Part shown: positions 34,257 through 43,094 of the stretch, one piece after another
Numbering within the stretch: the first letter of the stretch is position 1
Layout of the letters: every line of letters starts with the position of its first letter
Source: Pirellulales bacterium
GTDB taxonomy: Bacteria > Planctomycetota > Planctomycetia > Pirellulales > JACPPG01
Reading direction: 5' to 3'
DNA: 64,000 nt
NCBI GenBank assembly: GCA_035546535.1
Contig: DASZWQ010000154.1
Coordinates: 22,811-86,810 of the forward strand
Translations under genes and position numbers: made by a program
Notes under the pieces: model-generated
Databases searched by the model: none
The model's input: the letters and a program-made list of their open reading frames with translations, nothing else
Told to the model about the DNA's origin: nothing

Positions 34257-35684
34257 CTACGTCTTGTAATAGATGTCGATCACTTGCCGCAGCATGTCGT
34301 GAACGATCGTCTTGTCGGGAATTGCCGCGGCCAGGCCATAGATCGGGGCCATGCCTCCTTCGGCGCCTGGATTCGCCCGGACGTGCTCGACCGATTCCTT
34401 CAGATCCTTAACGAAACGCTCGGCCACTCCTGGCTGCGCCTGACGTAGCGTAGTGCTGACGTGAATGGCCGCCGGGTGTTGCAGGCCGGTCAATGCCCAC
34501 TTGCGGTGCGACATCTGGTCGAGCACTTCGTAGATGTTCAATTCATCCGACGCGAACGAAAAGACAGCGAACGTTTCGCCCAGCAGCTTCAGCTCGGGAA
34601 TTTCTTCAATCCCCTTCTTCATCACGGCCACGGCATCGAGGATGGCCTTGGCGCTGTTCAGATAGTTGGCTTCGCCCATCGTCACCAGCGATGCCCAGCA
34701 AGCGGCGCTTAGACCGCCGGGCCGGCTGCCGGAAAAGGTTGGCGAGTAGTACAAGCCGCCCGGCCAATCGGCGATGGTGAAGAACTGGTGGTGCCGCAAC
34801 TCGCGACCGCGATACAGGACGACGGACGTTCCTTTGGCCGCGTAGCCGTACTTGTGCGTATCGCACGACATGCTGGTCACGCCGGGCAAGCGGAAATCGA
34901 ACGCCGGCACGGGATAGCCGAGCTTTTCGGCCCACGGCAGGAAGTAGCCGCCGAGGCAGGCATCGACGTGGCAGCCGACGCCGTGTTTTAGCGCCAGGTC
35001 CGAAATCTTGTCCACGGCATCGATCGTGCCATATGGGAAATTCGGCGCTGACGCCACGAGCGCGATTGTGTTGTCCGTGATCGCGGCCGCCACGGCGTTG
35101 ACGTCGGCGCGGAATTGGTCGTCGAGCGGCACCGGCACGAGCTTGATGTTGAAATACTGCGCCGACTTGTGGAACGCCGCATGGGCCGAACGCGGCACGA
35201 CGATCTCTGGCTCGGCAATACCGCGCTTCTCGCGGGCGTAATCACGATAGGTCTTCATCGCCAGCAAGATGCTTTCCGATCCGCCCGAGCTGACCGACCC
35301 GCAGACGCCGTTTTCCGAGTCGAACGGTTCACCACATGCTTCGGCCGACAGCATGTGCGCGGTCATCGACACGATTTCCGCTTCGAACTTGGCCGCGCTG
35401 GGCCATAGGTCCGAGTGCAGTTGATTGGCCTGCGACTGCGTGGCGTAGACGCGATTCATGAATTCGATGTGCGCTTCATCGCCGTGATAGACCGAGCCCG
35501 ACGCGTATCCCTCGCGCCAGCGACCGGTTTCGGTGGCTTGCAGCTTTTCCATGATCGCCAGCACTTGCTCGCGCGGCAGTCCCGCCTCGGGCAGCCGATT
35601 CACGGCCGGCAATTGCTCGCGATACGGATGCATCATTTCATCGAGCGGCTGCAACAGGCCCAGTTCTTCGGCAAGGTTTGACAC
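34257..35684 (-). CDS. Sphingosine-1-phosphate lyase-like PLP enzyme
   Basis: 475 residues. It matches the S1P lyase/Dpl1 branch of group II PLP decarboxylases: GSVSSGGSESILLAMKTYRD, SAPNFPYGTIDAVDKIS, CHVDACLGGYF, FRLPGVTSMSCDTHKYGYAAK (Schiff-base Lys after THKYG) and GGLYYSPTFSGSRPGGL. The family cleaves phosphorylated amino alcohols (retro-aldol) to an aldehyde and phosphoethanolamine. Unlike the eukaryotic enzymes there is no N-terminal membrane anchor. The start is GTG 35684 with GGAG 9 nt upstream; a TTG at 35708 would add eight residues. It lies 93 bp downstream of an FGGY kinase on the same strand. True substrate unknown; a decarboxylase role is less likely. Confidence 0.8.
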   Translation of the reverse strand: MSNLAEELGLLQPLDEMMHPYREQLPAVNRLPEAGLPREQVLAIMEKLQATETGRWREGYASGSVYHGDEAHIEFMNRVYATQSQANQLHSDLWPSAAKFEAEIVSMTAHMLSAEACGEPFDSENGVCGSVSSGGSESILLAMKTYRDYAREKRGIAEPEIVVPRSAHAAFHKSAQYFNIKLVPVPLDDQFRADVNAVAAAITDNTIALVASAPNFPYGTIDAVDKISDLALKHGVGCHVDACLGGYFLPWAEKLGYPVPAFDFRLPGVTSMSCDTHKYGYAAKGTSVVLYRGRELRHHQFFTIADWPGGLYYSPTFSGSRPGGLSAACWASLVTMGEANYLNSAKAILDAVAVMKKGIEEIPELKLLGETFAVFSFASDELNIYEVLDQMSHRKWALTGLQHPAAIHVSTTLRQAQPGVAERFVKDLKESVEHVRANPGAEGGMAPIYGLAAAIPDKTIVHDMLRQVIDIYYKT

Positions 35685-35777
35685 GGGTTTGTTCTCCGTT
35701 TTGTGCAAGGTCGACCGGCGACAGCAATGGCGCGGTCTTGATGATGATTGTTTTGCTTGTTCGTTATTACTCAGAAG

Positions 35778-37367
35778 CTATTTCGATCCGTTCCAGCGCT
35801 TGAAGAGCGCGCGATTGGCTCGATAGGCACGCACGAATTCGCCGAACCAATGATCATACACGGCGCGGTTCTCCAGTCGCGGCGTAAAGACGCGACTGGT
35901 TTTCACGATTTTTGGGATGTCGTCGACATTCAGGCGGCCGAGCCCCATCAGGGCCAGGTACGCCGCGCCACGCACGATGGCATGGTTCGGCTCGGCGATC
36001 TGGCGGATCGGGCGATCGAAAACGTCGGCCAGGATCTGGCACCACAGTTCCGACTGAGCGCCGCCGCCGCTGAACCGCAATTCGGCGTAGCGCCGGCCGA
36101 GAAAGCGCTCTTGCGCCGTCAGCAGCCAGTTGAGATTGTAAGCCACGCCCTCGAGCACCGCACGCAGGGCCTCGGCCCGACCGGTTCGCAAAGTTTGATT
36201 CAAAAACCCGCCCCGCATGAAGGCGTCGCCCGTCGGCGGCCCGGCTCCATTCACCCAGGGGAGAAAGATCAATCCGTCGCTGCCGGCCGGCACGTTGGCC
36301 GCCAGGCTGAGGGCGTGCTGGTAACGATCAAAGCCCGCGACCGGTTGCAGGTTCGGGTCGTTGGCGAAGAACCAGCGATCGACAAACAATTCCAGGCATT
36401 TGCCGGCCGGGCCTTGTTCGGCCACGATCAGGTTCCGTCCGGGAATCGCTGCCGGCATGGTCCCCATGTACGAGCCGATGCTGGTCTTCTTGAACGGGAT
36501 GTGGCAGGTAAGCCACGATGACGTGCCAATGCACAGGTGGCCGTCGAAATCATGTACCGCGCCCGAACCCACGGCCGCTGCCGAGGTATCGCCACAGCCG
36601 ACGACAACTTGCACGTGAGAGCCCAATCCCCACTCCGCGGCGGCCGCGGGCAGGATCTTTCCCAGCACCGAAGTGACCGGTACCAGGTCCGGCATTTTTG
36701 CCCGGTCGACGCCGGACCACGCCAGCAAACCCGGGTCGTAGTCCACCTTGTTCAGGTCGCGATTGTCCGTCAGCAGGTACGGAAAGATCGTGGCTTGCGT
36801 CGCCGCCATGCGTCCCGTCAAACGCATGCCGAGATAATCGGTTGGCTCCAACAGCGCGTGCGTCTGCTGATAAACGTCCGGGCAGCCATGCTTGATGAAC
36901 AGCACGTGCGCCAGCGCATCGTTGCCGGAATGGACTGGCACACCGCCGGTCAGGCGCAGCCAGCGGACGAGCTTGCGGGCGCCATAGCCGGCGACCTTGA
37001 TCAGCCCGCCGGTAATTTCGCGCGTGTAGGGGGCGCCGCGCGAGTCCATCCAATGCACGGCCCGCATCAGTGGCTTGCCCGCCCGGTCGACCGGCACGGT
37101 TACGGACCATTGGCCGGTGCAGGTGACGCCGATAACGTCCTCGATCGGCGGCCGGGCTACGTCGAGCACCTGGCGCACGCCGTGCGTGCAGGCGCGCCAC
37201 CAATCCTCAGGATCCTGTTCCACGCCACCGGCGGGAAGGAAATAGGTCTCGATGTGCTCGCGGGCGTGCGCCACCATCTGGCCGTCGTCGGCCACGAGCG
37301 CAACTTTCGGGCCGCTCGAACCAAGGTCGATGGCCAGTACGAATTGACGCCGGTCGCTACGGGGCAC
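35778..37367 (-). CDS. FGGY-family carbohydrate kinase (xylulokinase-like)
   Basis: 529 residues. FGGY kinases phosphorylate sugars or polyols with ATP in the cytoplasm. Seen here: the phosphate-1 loop LAIDLGSSGPKVALV, GVTCTGQWSVTVPVD, HWMDSRGAPYTRE, VGCGDTSAAAVGSGAV, the phosphate-2 region IGTSSWLTCH, and the adenosine-binding SGGGAQSELWCQILADVFDR. The GTG at 37367 is preceded by GAGGAG 6-8 nt upstream; the frame continues to 37457 without a better start. It is first in a probable two-gene operon with the S1P-lyase-like gene, and divergent from the D-acylase gene. Confidence 0.85.
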   Translation of the reverse strand: MPRSDRRQFVLAIDLGSSGPKVALVADDGQMVAHAREHIETYFLPAGGVEQDPEDWWRACTHGVRQVLDVARPPIEDVIGVTCTGQWSVTVPVDRAGKPLMRAVHWMDSRGAPYTREITGGLIKVAGYGARKLVRWLRLTGGVPVHSGNDALAHVLFIKHGCPDVYQQTHALLEPTDYLGMRLTGRMAATQATIFPYLLTDNRDLNKVDYDPGLLAWSGVDRAKMPDLVPVTSVLGKILPAAAAEWGLGSHVQVVVGCGDTSAAAVGSGAVHDFDGHLCIGTSSWLTCHIPFKKTSIGSYMGTMPAAIPGRNLIVAEQGPAGKCLELFVDRWFFANDPNLQPVAGFDRYQHALSLAANVPAGSDGLIFLPWVNGAGPPTGDAFMRGGFLNQTLRTGRAEALRAVLEGVAYNLNWLLTAQERFLGRRYAELRFSGGGAQSELWCQILADVFDRPIRQIAEPNHAIVRGAAYLALMGLGRLNVDDIPKIVKTSRVFTPRLENRAVYDHWFGEFVRAYRANRALFKRWNGSK

Positions 37368-37632
37368 GAAGGGCTCCTCGCCACGGCCACGTTCGGGCAG
37401 GAACAGCCCCAGGCACTGGCCAAGCGGATGAGAATCTTCGCATCGTAGATTTGGCAAAATGGAGAGTCAATTGCCCAAGGCGAATCGCCATTCGGGGTAG
37501 TTTTTGGGGCGTGCCGCGTTGGGCCAATCCACCCGTAGCCAACTCGCCGCCGACAGGCGAAAATATGCCTCTACACACTTTTCCGGGGCGGCTAAGATAC
37601 GGGCGGCGTTTGACGGCGGTGGGAGGACCTGC
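37368..37632. promoter_or_regulatory. Divergent promoter region (kinase versus D-acylase)
   Basis: The 265-bp gap between the two GTG starts must hold both promoters. It includes an AT-richer stretch around 37440-37505. I could not pick a confident -35/-10 pair or an operator palindrome. Confidence 0.35.
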
Positions 37633-39378
37633 GTGACACAAGCAGCTGAGAACAAGTCGGGCGCGGCATGCGACGTCGTGATCCGCAATGGCCAATTCTT
37701 CGACGGCGCGAACTCGCCGGCGGCCACGGCCGACGTGGCGATTGCCGATGGCAAGGTAAAAGCGGTCGGGCCGCAATTACCCCTGACGGGCCGCCGCGAA
37801 ATCGATGCCCGCGGCCAGTGGGTGATGCCTGGCATGCTGGACATTCACACCCACTACGATGCCGAGGTCGAGGCCATGCCTGGCCTCGAGGAATCGGTCC
37901 GCCACGGCGTGACCACGATCGTGATGGGCAATTGCTCGCTTTCGGCAGCGCTCGGAAAAACCAAGGATATTCTCGACCTGTTCTGCCGCGTCGAAAGCTT
38001 GCCGCGCGACGTGCTGTCGCGATGGCTGGGCGATTCGATCCCGTGGAACGGCGTGCGCGAATACTACCAGCACCTCGACCAGTTGCCCGTCGGACCGAAC
38101 GTGGCTTCGCTGCTGGGGCATTCGAACGTTCGCGCCCACGTGATGGGGATGGAGCGCAGCCTGCAAGTAAGCAAGGCCGAGCCGCAAGAAGTTCGCCAGA
38201 TGCAAAAGATCGTCGAGGAAGCGATCGACGAGGGCTACCTGGGCCTGTCGATCGACATGCTCCCTTGGCACCGGTTGGATGGCGAGCCGTTCCGCGGCAT
38301 CTCGGTTCCCTCGCAACACGCGCATCCGAACGAATACCGCCGCCTGGCCGAGCCCGTGCGCGCGAGCGACCGCGTGCTGCAAGCCACGCCGAACGCGCTG
38401 ACCAAGAGCACCGTCGCCACGCTGGGCATGTTGAGCACGGGCATCGGCCGCAAGCCGCTGCGGACGACGATCGTGGCCGCAATGGACGTCAAGACCAATC
38501 GCGCCATCTATAAGATCGCCACGATCGGCGGCACGGTACTGAACAAGTTCTTCCGTGCGAACATCCGCTGGCAAGCGCTAGCGGAGCCGTTTTTGAACTA
38601 TTGCGACGGCGTGCATACGCCGCTGTTCGAAGAATTCCCAACCGGCGTCAATGCCATCAGCGCAACCTCGTGCGAGCGGAAGCAGATGTTTTCCGACCCG
38701 GGCTTTCGCCGCGACTTCCGCCGCGATTGGGAAAGCGCAAGCGCCCGCGTGTTCCACCGCGATCTGGCCGACATGTGGATCGTCTCGTCGCCGATTCCGG
38801 GACAAGAAGGGAAATCGTTCGACGAGCTGGCCCGCGCCGAGGGCACAGAGCCACTCGAGTACTTCATGAACCTGCTGGCCGAGCACGATTCGGCAATTCG
38901 CTGGAAGACCGTCGTGACGAACGACCGGGAGGAAGCGCGGCAGTTCATCTTCGCCCACGATACGACGCTGCCCGGGTTCAACGACTCGGGCGCACACGCG
39001 CGCAACATGGCCTTCCAGGACGGCGGGTTGCAGATGTTGCAGCAGGTGCTGTTGAATCCGCAACTGATGCCGATCGAGAAGGCCATTCACAAGCTCACCG
39101 GGCAATCGGCCGAGTGGCTGGGCCTTGACGTCGGTGTGTTGAAGCCCGGCGCCCAGGCGGACGTCATCGTTGTCGATCCACAAAAGCTGCGCACGGGGCT
39201 GGGCCCGCCCATCGAGCACTACGACGATCGCTTGCACGGCGCCATGCGGATGGTGAAGCGCTCGGACGGAGTGGTACGGCAAGTGCTGGTCAACGGGAAG
39301 GTCGCCTTCGAGGATGCGACGTTCGTGCCGGAGTTCGGCCGCGAACGCTTTGGCCGGCTGCTGCGTTCGCAGCGATAA
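37633..39378 (+). CDS. N-acyl-D-amino-acid deacylase family amidohydrolase
   Basis: 581 residues. D-aminoacylase-type enzymes hydrolyse N-acyl-D-amino acids (or related ureido/amide compounds) with a Zn-centred TIM barrel. Evidence: the beta-sandwich start VVIRNGQFFDG, the metal site DIHTHYDAE, GVTTIVMGNCSLS, GHSNVRAHVMGMERS, and the late NDSGAHARNMAFQDG with catalytic Asp; the C-terminus KPGAQADVIVVDPQKL is the amidohydrolase closing strand. GTG 37633 has GGGAGGA about 6 nt upstream. No signal peptide, so cytoplasmic. It is divergent from the kinase/S1P-lyase-like operon. The substrate cannot be told. Confidence 0.85.
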   Translation: MTQAAENKSGAACDVVIRNGQFFDGANSPAATADVAIADGKVKAVGPQLPLTGRREIDARGQWVMPGMLDIHTHYDAEVEAMPGLEESVRHGVTTIVMGNCSLSAALGKTKDILDLFCRVESLPRDVLSRWLGDSIPWNGVREYYQHLDQLPVGPNVASLLGHSNVRAHVMGMERSLQVSKAEPQEVRQMQKIVEEAIDEGYLGLSIDMLPWHRLDGEPFRGISVPSQHAHPNEYRRLAEPVRASDRVLQATPNALTKSTVATLGMLSTGIGRKPLRTTIVAAMDVKTNRAIYKIATIGGTVLNKFFRANIRWQALAEPFLNYCDGVHTPLFEEFPTGVNAISATSCERKQMFSDPGFRRDFRRDWESASARVFHRDLADMWIVSSPIPGQEGKSFDELARAEGTEPLEYFMNLLAEHDSAIRWKTVVTNDREEARQFIFAHDTTLPGFNDSGAHARNMAFQDGGLQMLQQVLLNPQLMPIEKAIHKLTGQSAEWLGLDVGVLKPGAQADVIVVDPQKLRTGLGPPIEHYDDRLHGAMRMVKRSDGVVRQVLVNGKVAFEDATFVPEFGRERFGRLLRSQR

Positions 39379-39431
39379 AGCACCAGAGCTTACGGCGCCT
39401 CAACCATGGCGCGCGCCTGGAACTGCCCTTA

Positions 39432-39641
39432 TCAGGCGTGTCGCGGCGGATCGCTGTCCAGGCGATGCGGCACGTAGTATCGTCCGATCCATTCGCGCTC
39501 GGCCTCGAGCCAGAGATTTACGTCGGCATGCTCGGGGCAACCGGCGTCGAGCCAGCGAGAATAGGCCAATTTACGAATCGCGTCCCTGATGACGTTTAAT
39601 TCGTCAGCGGTGCAATCCAGCATCTCTAGACTTGTGTGCAT
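39432..39641 (-). CDS. DUF2934 domain small protein
   Basis: 69 residues from ATG 39641, with GAGG 6 nt upstream. The stretch IRKLAYSRWLDAGCPEHADV followed by NLWLEAEREW is the DUF2934 pattern (helix, a Gly-x-Pro turn, then a WLxAE helix), a short domain of unknown function. The open frame extends upstream to 39938, but that part is low-quality sequence. It converges on the D-acylase with a 53-bp gap containing a GGCGCGCGCC palindrome. Confidence 0.75.
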   Translation of the reverse strand: MHTSLEMLDCTADELNVIRDAIRKLAYSRWLDAGCPEHADVNLWLEAEREWIGRYYVPHRLDSDPPRHA

Positions 39642-40017
39642 ACGTTCCTCGCTGCCCGATGACCTCGATAATCTTCGCGGCTCGTCCCCGATGTTCAAGG
39701 GATCGTCCGTCGCGTCCGAAGGGGATGACGCCCAGTGCGATCCGTTCCTGCCGAACCGCCGCTCGATGGCCGGCGGCACTCCGCACTTGATCAAAGCTAC
39801 CTTGCCGAATACGTCGGCGGGGAAGGACCGCGACGATTCTGCAACTCGTGACGTGGCCGGCACATTCGGCGAGTCATGCGGCGATTTTGCACATCGCATC
39901 CGCGAATTTCCGGAGGCGCGCTCGCCCGAGAGGCTCATGGCTTGCAGGTCCCAAACGGGGCTTTTCCTGTGCGGACTTTCGCCACGTGCAACTGCTCGAC
40001 CGAGGGACAGTTCCGTT
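39642..40017. other. Intergenic region, no convincing gene
   Basis: About 375 bp between the DUF2934 gene and the DUF2809-like gene, both on the minus strand. Open frames in both directions are Arg/Ser-rich and domainless. I see no hairpin or repeat. Confidence 0.35.
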
Positions 40018-40452
40018 TCAGTCCACGGGATGCCTACCGCTCGCTCCCTGGTCCTTCTTGTTGTAGAGGCATTCCGCTACTGCGCCGATCGCGGCACCAA
40101 TCACATAGGCAATCAGATCCGGGCTATTGAACGAAGCGCCGAGGACAAGTCGGCCGAGGCGCGTTGACCGGATCACATCGATCCAGGGCGCGTGATAGAG
40201 TTGAAAAAACTCGACGGACCACGCGATACAGATCGTGCCCAGGGCAATACGTGCGGTAGAGCTTCGACGAAAAACACAGCCCAGGCCGAAAAACACAACG
40301 AGCGCCCAAAGGGAGTCTCCGCCGTACTTCGCAAGGAAGCTTGGAAGCGGCAGCAAACCTGACCGCCAAAACAGGCCCGCCGCGATCACCAGCGTAGCCG
40401 CTAAGCCATACGCCGGCCGACTTCGTTGTCGCGGAGTTGTTAAGGCGTTCAT
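40018..40452 (-). CDS. DUF2809-like integral membrane protein
   Basis: 144 residues from ATG 40452 (an ATG at 40470 is an equally possible start; neither has a clear ribosome site). Four hydrophobic segments are seen, with the family pattern: YGGDSLWALVVFFGLG, the conserved VEFFQLYHAPWIDVIRSTRL and GRLVLGASFNSPDLIAYVIG. DUF2809 proteins are small inner-membrane proteins of unknown function. The frame runs up to 40593, but the extra part is Ser/Arg-rich. Confidence 0.75.
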   Translation of the reverse strand: MNALTTPRQRSRPAYGLAATLVIAAGLFWRSGLLPLPSFLAKYGGDSLWALVVFFGLGCVFRRSSTARIALGTICIAWSVEFFQLYHAPWIDVIRSTRLGRLVLGASFNSPDLIAYVIGAAIGAVAECLYNKKDQGASGRHPVD

Positions 40453-40688
40453 TGGGTCCAGGGCGAGCATGATGCCCAACTTTGCGCTGCGAAATGTGTC
40501 CCCTGCTGTCGAATGCCAGCTAGCGGGATTTCCTCTTAATTTGGCGATCCCTGAATGACTTTGCCGATTTCGGTGACTTTTCCGGCGCCGCATGCCGAAA
40601 CATAAGGGCAGTTCCTGAAAGATGATCGCGGTAGCGATGCTGGCAGTCGCCCGCGCGCACCGTCCTACGACTGCGAGGGATCACGATC

Positions 40689-41090
40689 ATGAAAAAGTGC
40701 ATGGGGTTCGCCGCCTGGTTTCTGGCAATCCTTTCCGCGGTATCCGTGCCAAAGGTCGCGGCGCAAAATCCGCGCCCCTTCGACGACTACACGCCGCCTT
40801 CGTCGGTCAGTCCCTATATGAATCTGATGAACAATAATAACAACGGCACCGAGGCCAGCTTGTTCATGAATTATCAGCTGTTCGTGAAGCCGCAGCTCGA
40901 GCAGCGGCGCATCAACAAACAGTCGGCAAGCGCGATTCGCGAATTGCAACAACAGCAACAGCAACCAACGCGAAGCACGAAATCATCCTCCACCAGCGAA
41001 GGGAATTCGAAACTGCGCGCCACGGGACATGTCGCTACGAGGGTCAATTATTCGCACTATTACCCGACCCTCAATCGCCAGCCAAGATGA
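40689..41090 (+). CDS. Small secreted planctomycete protein, Asn/Gln-rich
   Basis: 133 residues. A signal peptide (about 1-25, FAAWFLAILSAVSVPKVAAQ) is followed by SSVSPYMNLMNNNNNG, then NYQLFVKPQLEQRR, an eight-residue Gln-rich patch and a Ser/Thr-rich tail. The S-P-Y-x-N-L then N-Y-x-x-x-V-x-P-Q arrangement recurs in small exported planctomycete proteins as I remember them; function unknown. GAGGGA lies about 9 nt upstream of the ATG. Confidence 0.65.
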   Translation: MKKCMGFAAWFLAILSAVSVPKVAAQNPRPFDDYTPPSSVSPYMNLMNNNNNGTEASLFMNYQLFVKPQLEQRRINKQSASAIRELQQQQQQPTRSTKSSSTSEGNSKLRATGHVATRVNYSHYYPTLNRQPR

Positions 41091-41453
41091 ACGTGGCATG
41101 GCTGCCGGATGCGGCGTGTCGGGAAATTGATCGCCGATCGCGCGGCCCCCATAATGGCTTGCTGGCCAAGCTGCTCCTGGCCAGGTCCGAACCGGACCGC
41201 TCGCTATGTTGGGCAGCAACAATTCTTGCGGCCCGTCCGGGTAACCACGCTCGTTGCAAGGGCTGGAGATTGTCCTAACAGACCGGCAGTGGCGAAAACG
41301 GTCTTGTAAAAGGCGCCGCGCTCGATCACTCTCAAGGCCGCAGTCGCTCTCCTCTTTACCGGCGTGCGGCTTGCCGACGGCATGTCTCGCCGAATCCACG
41401 CCAGCGGCAACCCGCCAGGGGGCGCGGCGTCAGCATTTCGGAAGACTACGGCG
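41091..41453. other. Intergenic region upstream of the membrane histidine kinase
   Basis: About 360 bp. Frames cross it on both strands without domain-like sequence. The kinase frame itself is open back to 41364, but that part (HASGNPPGGAASAFRKTTA) does not look like protein. I see no clear promoter. Confidence 0.35.
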
Positions 41454-42791
41454 ATGCAAATTCCTTCTCCCCGCACGACTTTCCCGCGGTTGCGGGTCCG
41501 CGTGGCGATGAACGCGGCGGCGCGCGAGAACTTGATTCCGCTGACGGCGGTGCTCGTCCCTATCTACCTCGTCTCGGGAATCTTTCGCGCCAGGTTTTTC
41601 CACACGCTGAACGATACGATCGTTTTTGCGGAGTTCGCCTCCGCGGCCCTCACGTTCGTTTTGCTGTGCCTGATCATGCGGTTCGATCTGCAAGGCCGCT
41701 GGGTGCATTCGACCCTGGTGGTGGTGGGGCTGGTGGCCATTGTCGATAGCCTGATCCAGCTTTATCACTCCCATAGTCCTTGGGATACCACAAATCTGGC
41801 GCTGATCGTGGGAGCCACGGGCATCGTGTCTCTCTCCATCGTTGCTTCGGCCCTCTTGTATGTCGTCACGTGGACAGGCTGGCTTGGCTGCATGCTGTTG
41901 TACCCCAACGGACTATGGATCCACTTCGGATTCTTTTTATTGTGGACCACGGGCATCGCCGTGGCGGTACAAGCCGCGCGCACGAAGTTATTGCGACGAT
42001 TGTTCGAAAGCGAGTCGCAGCAGCGCGAAGAGCTCGAACGATTGGTCACCGAACGGACCCGGCAGTTGGCCGACTCGCGCGAACAACTGCGTCACTCCGA
42101 GCGACTGGCCTCGGTTGGCACGCTGGCCGCCGGAATCGCCCATGAAATCAACAACCCGGTCGGCATGATGCTGCTCTCGGCCGAGCAGTTGCTCGCCACG
42201 TCGCCAGCGGAAGAGGAGTCCGTCGCGCATCTGGCGCATGACATTATCAACAATGCGAAGCGGTGCGGACAAATCGTGAAGAACGTGCTGCGTTTTGCTC
42301 AGCACGATTCGGCCGAACACCGTGCCGACGACATTAACGCCGTGGTGCGCAGCGCCGTCGAGCTGGTGCGCTCGTATGCGGAGCAGGAAGGGGGCCTGAT
42401 TCGGCTCGAGCTGGCCACGGATTTGCCGCAGGTGCTACTGAACCGGGTGGAATTGGAGCAGGCCCTGGTCAATCTCATTCGCAACGGGATCGAAGCCGCC
42501 AGCGAGCGCCCGACGCAGGTCACGATCAGCACGACCTCCACAGGTTCCCGTGTGCGCATCACCGTATCGGACAACGGCCGCGGCATCGAAACCGAATACA
42601 GGGCCCGGGTGTTCGATCCCTTTTTCACCACGCGGCAAGGCGGCGGAGGCACGGGATTGGGTCTGAGCCTGGTTTACGGGATTGTTACCGACCATGGCGG
42701 CACGATTCGCATCGAAAGCCCCTCCGAGGGCGGCACATCCATGATCGTGGAGCTGCCGATCGTGCAGAGTGCGCTGGACGTAGTTAGCTAA
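41454..42791 (+). CDS. Membrane-bound sensor histidine kinase
   Basis: About 445 residues. Roughly six hydrophobic helices (residues 22-180, like 7TM/MASE-type input modules) are followed by a coiled-coil (LFESESQQREELERLV), a HisKA domain with phospho-acceptor His in LAAGIAHEINNPVGMML, and an HATPase domain (N box LVNLIRNGIEAAS, G1 VSDNGRGI, F box FDPFFTTRQ, G2 GGGTGLGLSLVYGI). The layout matches NtrB-like orphan kinases. No response regulator is adjacent. GGAAGA lies about 11 nt before ATG 41454. It converges on the MoaD/ThiS-like gene, with stops only 6 bp apart. Confidence 0.88.
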   Translation: MQIPSPRTTFPRLRVRVAMNAAARENLIPLTAVLVPIYLVSGIFRARFFHTLNDTIVFAEFASAALTFVLLCLIMRFDLQGRWVHSTLVVVGLVAIVDSLIQLYHSHSPWDTTNLALIVGATGIVSLSIVASALLYVVTWTGWLGCMLLYPNGLWIHFGFFLLWTTGIAVAVQAARTKLLRRLFESESQQREELERLVTERTRQLADSREQLRHSERLASVGTLAAGIAHEINNPVGMMLLSAEQLLATSPAEEESVAHLAHDIINNAKRCGQIVKNVLRFAQHDSAEHRADDINAVVRSAVELVRSYAEQEGGLIRLELATDLPQVLLNRVELEQALVNLIRNGIEAASERPTQVTISTTSTGSRVRITVSDNGRGIETEYRARVFDPFFTTRQGGGGTGLGLSLVYGIVTDHGGTIRIESPSEGGTSMIVELPIVQSALDVVS

Positions 42792-42797
42792 CCGCTG

Positions 42798-43094
42798 TTA
42801 CCCGCCCGCCAAGGCGCCGATGATCGCGTACGGCTCGCTGCCCGCGACGACGGCATCGGGCAGAGGCGCATCGGGCGATTCGTGCGACAGGTCTTCTTCG
42901 CAGGCGAAGAAACGCACGAAGGCCCGGCGCCGGCCGGACACCTGATCGCGAATCGTGCCGCGCAGGCTCGGATAGCGCTCCTCGAGCGCGTCGAGCACGG
43001 AGCGCTGCGTCACCGTCCCCGTGACGTCCAATTGCACCTCAGCGCCGGTCTGCGCCAGCACGCGCAGCGGAGTGGGAAGCAAAACGCGGATCAT
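42798..43094 (-). CDS. MoaD/ThiS-like ubiquitin-fold protein
   Basis: 98 residues starting [16 protein letters not shown] and ending ALAGG. The size, beta-grasp pattern ([20 protein letters not shown] in the helix) and C-terminal Gly-Gly fit sulfur-carrier or modifier proteins, whose C-terminal Gly is adenylated by an E1-like enzyme and thiocarboxylated. Its ATG overlaps the stop of the BNR-repeat gene (ATGA at 43091-43094), so the two are translationally coupled. No moaE, thiG or E1-like gene is in the window, so a link with molybdopterin or thiamine synthesis is not supported by context. Confidence 0.8.
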   Translation of the reverse strand: MIRVLLPTPLRVLAQTGAEVQLDVTGTVTQRSVLDALEERYPSLRGTIRDQVSGRRRAFVRFFACEEDLSHESPDAPLPDAVVAGSEPYAIIGALAGG

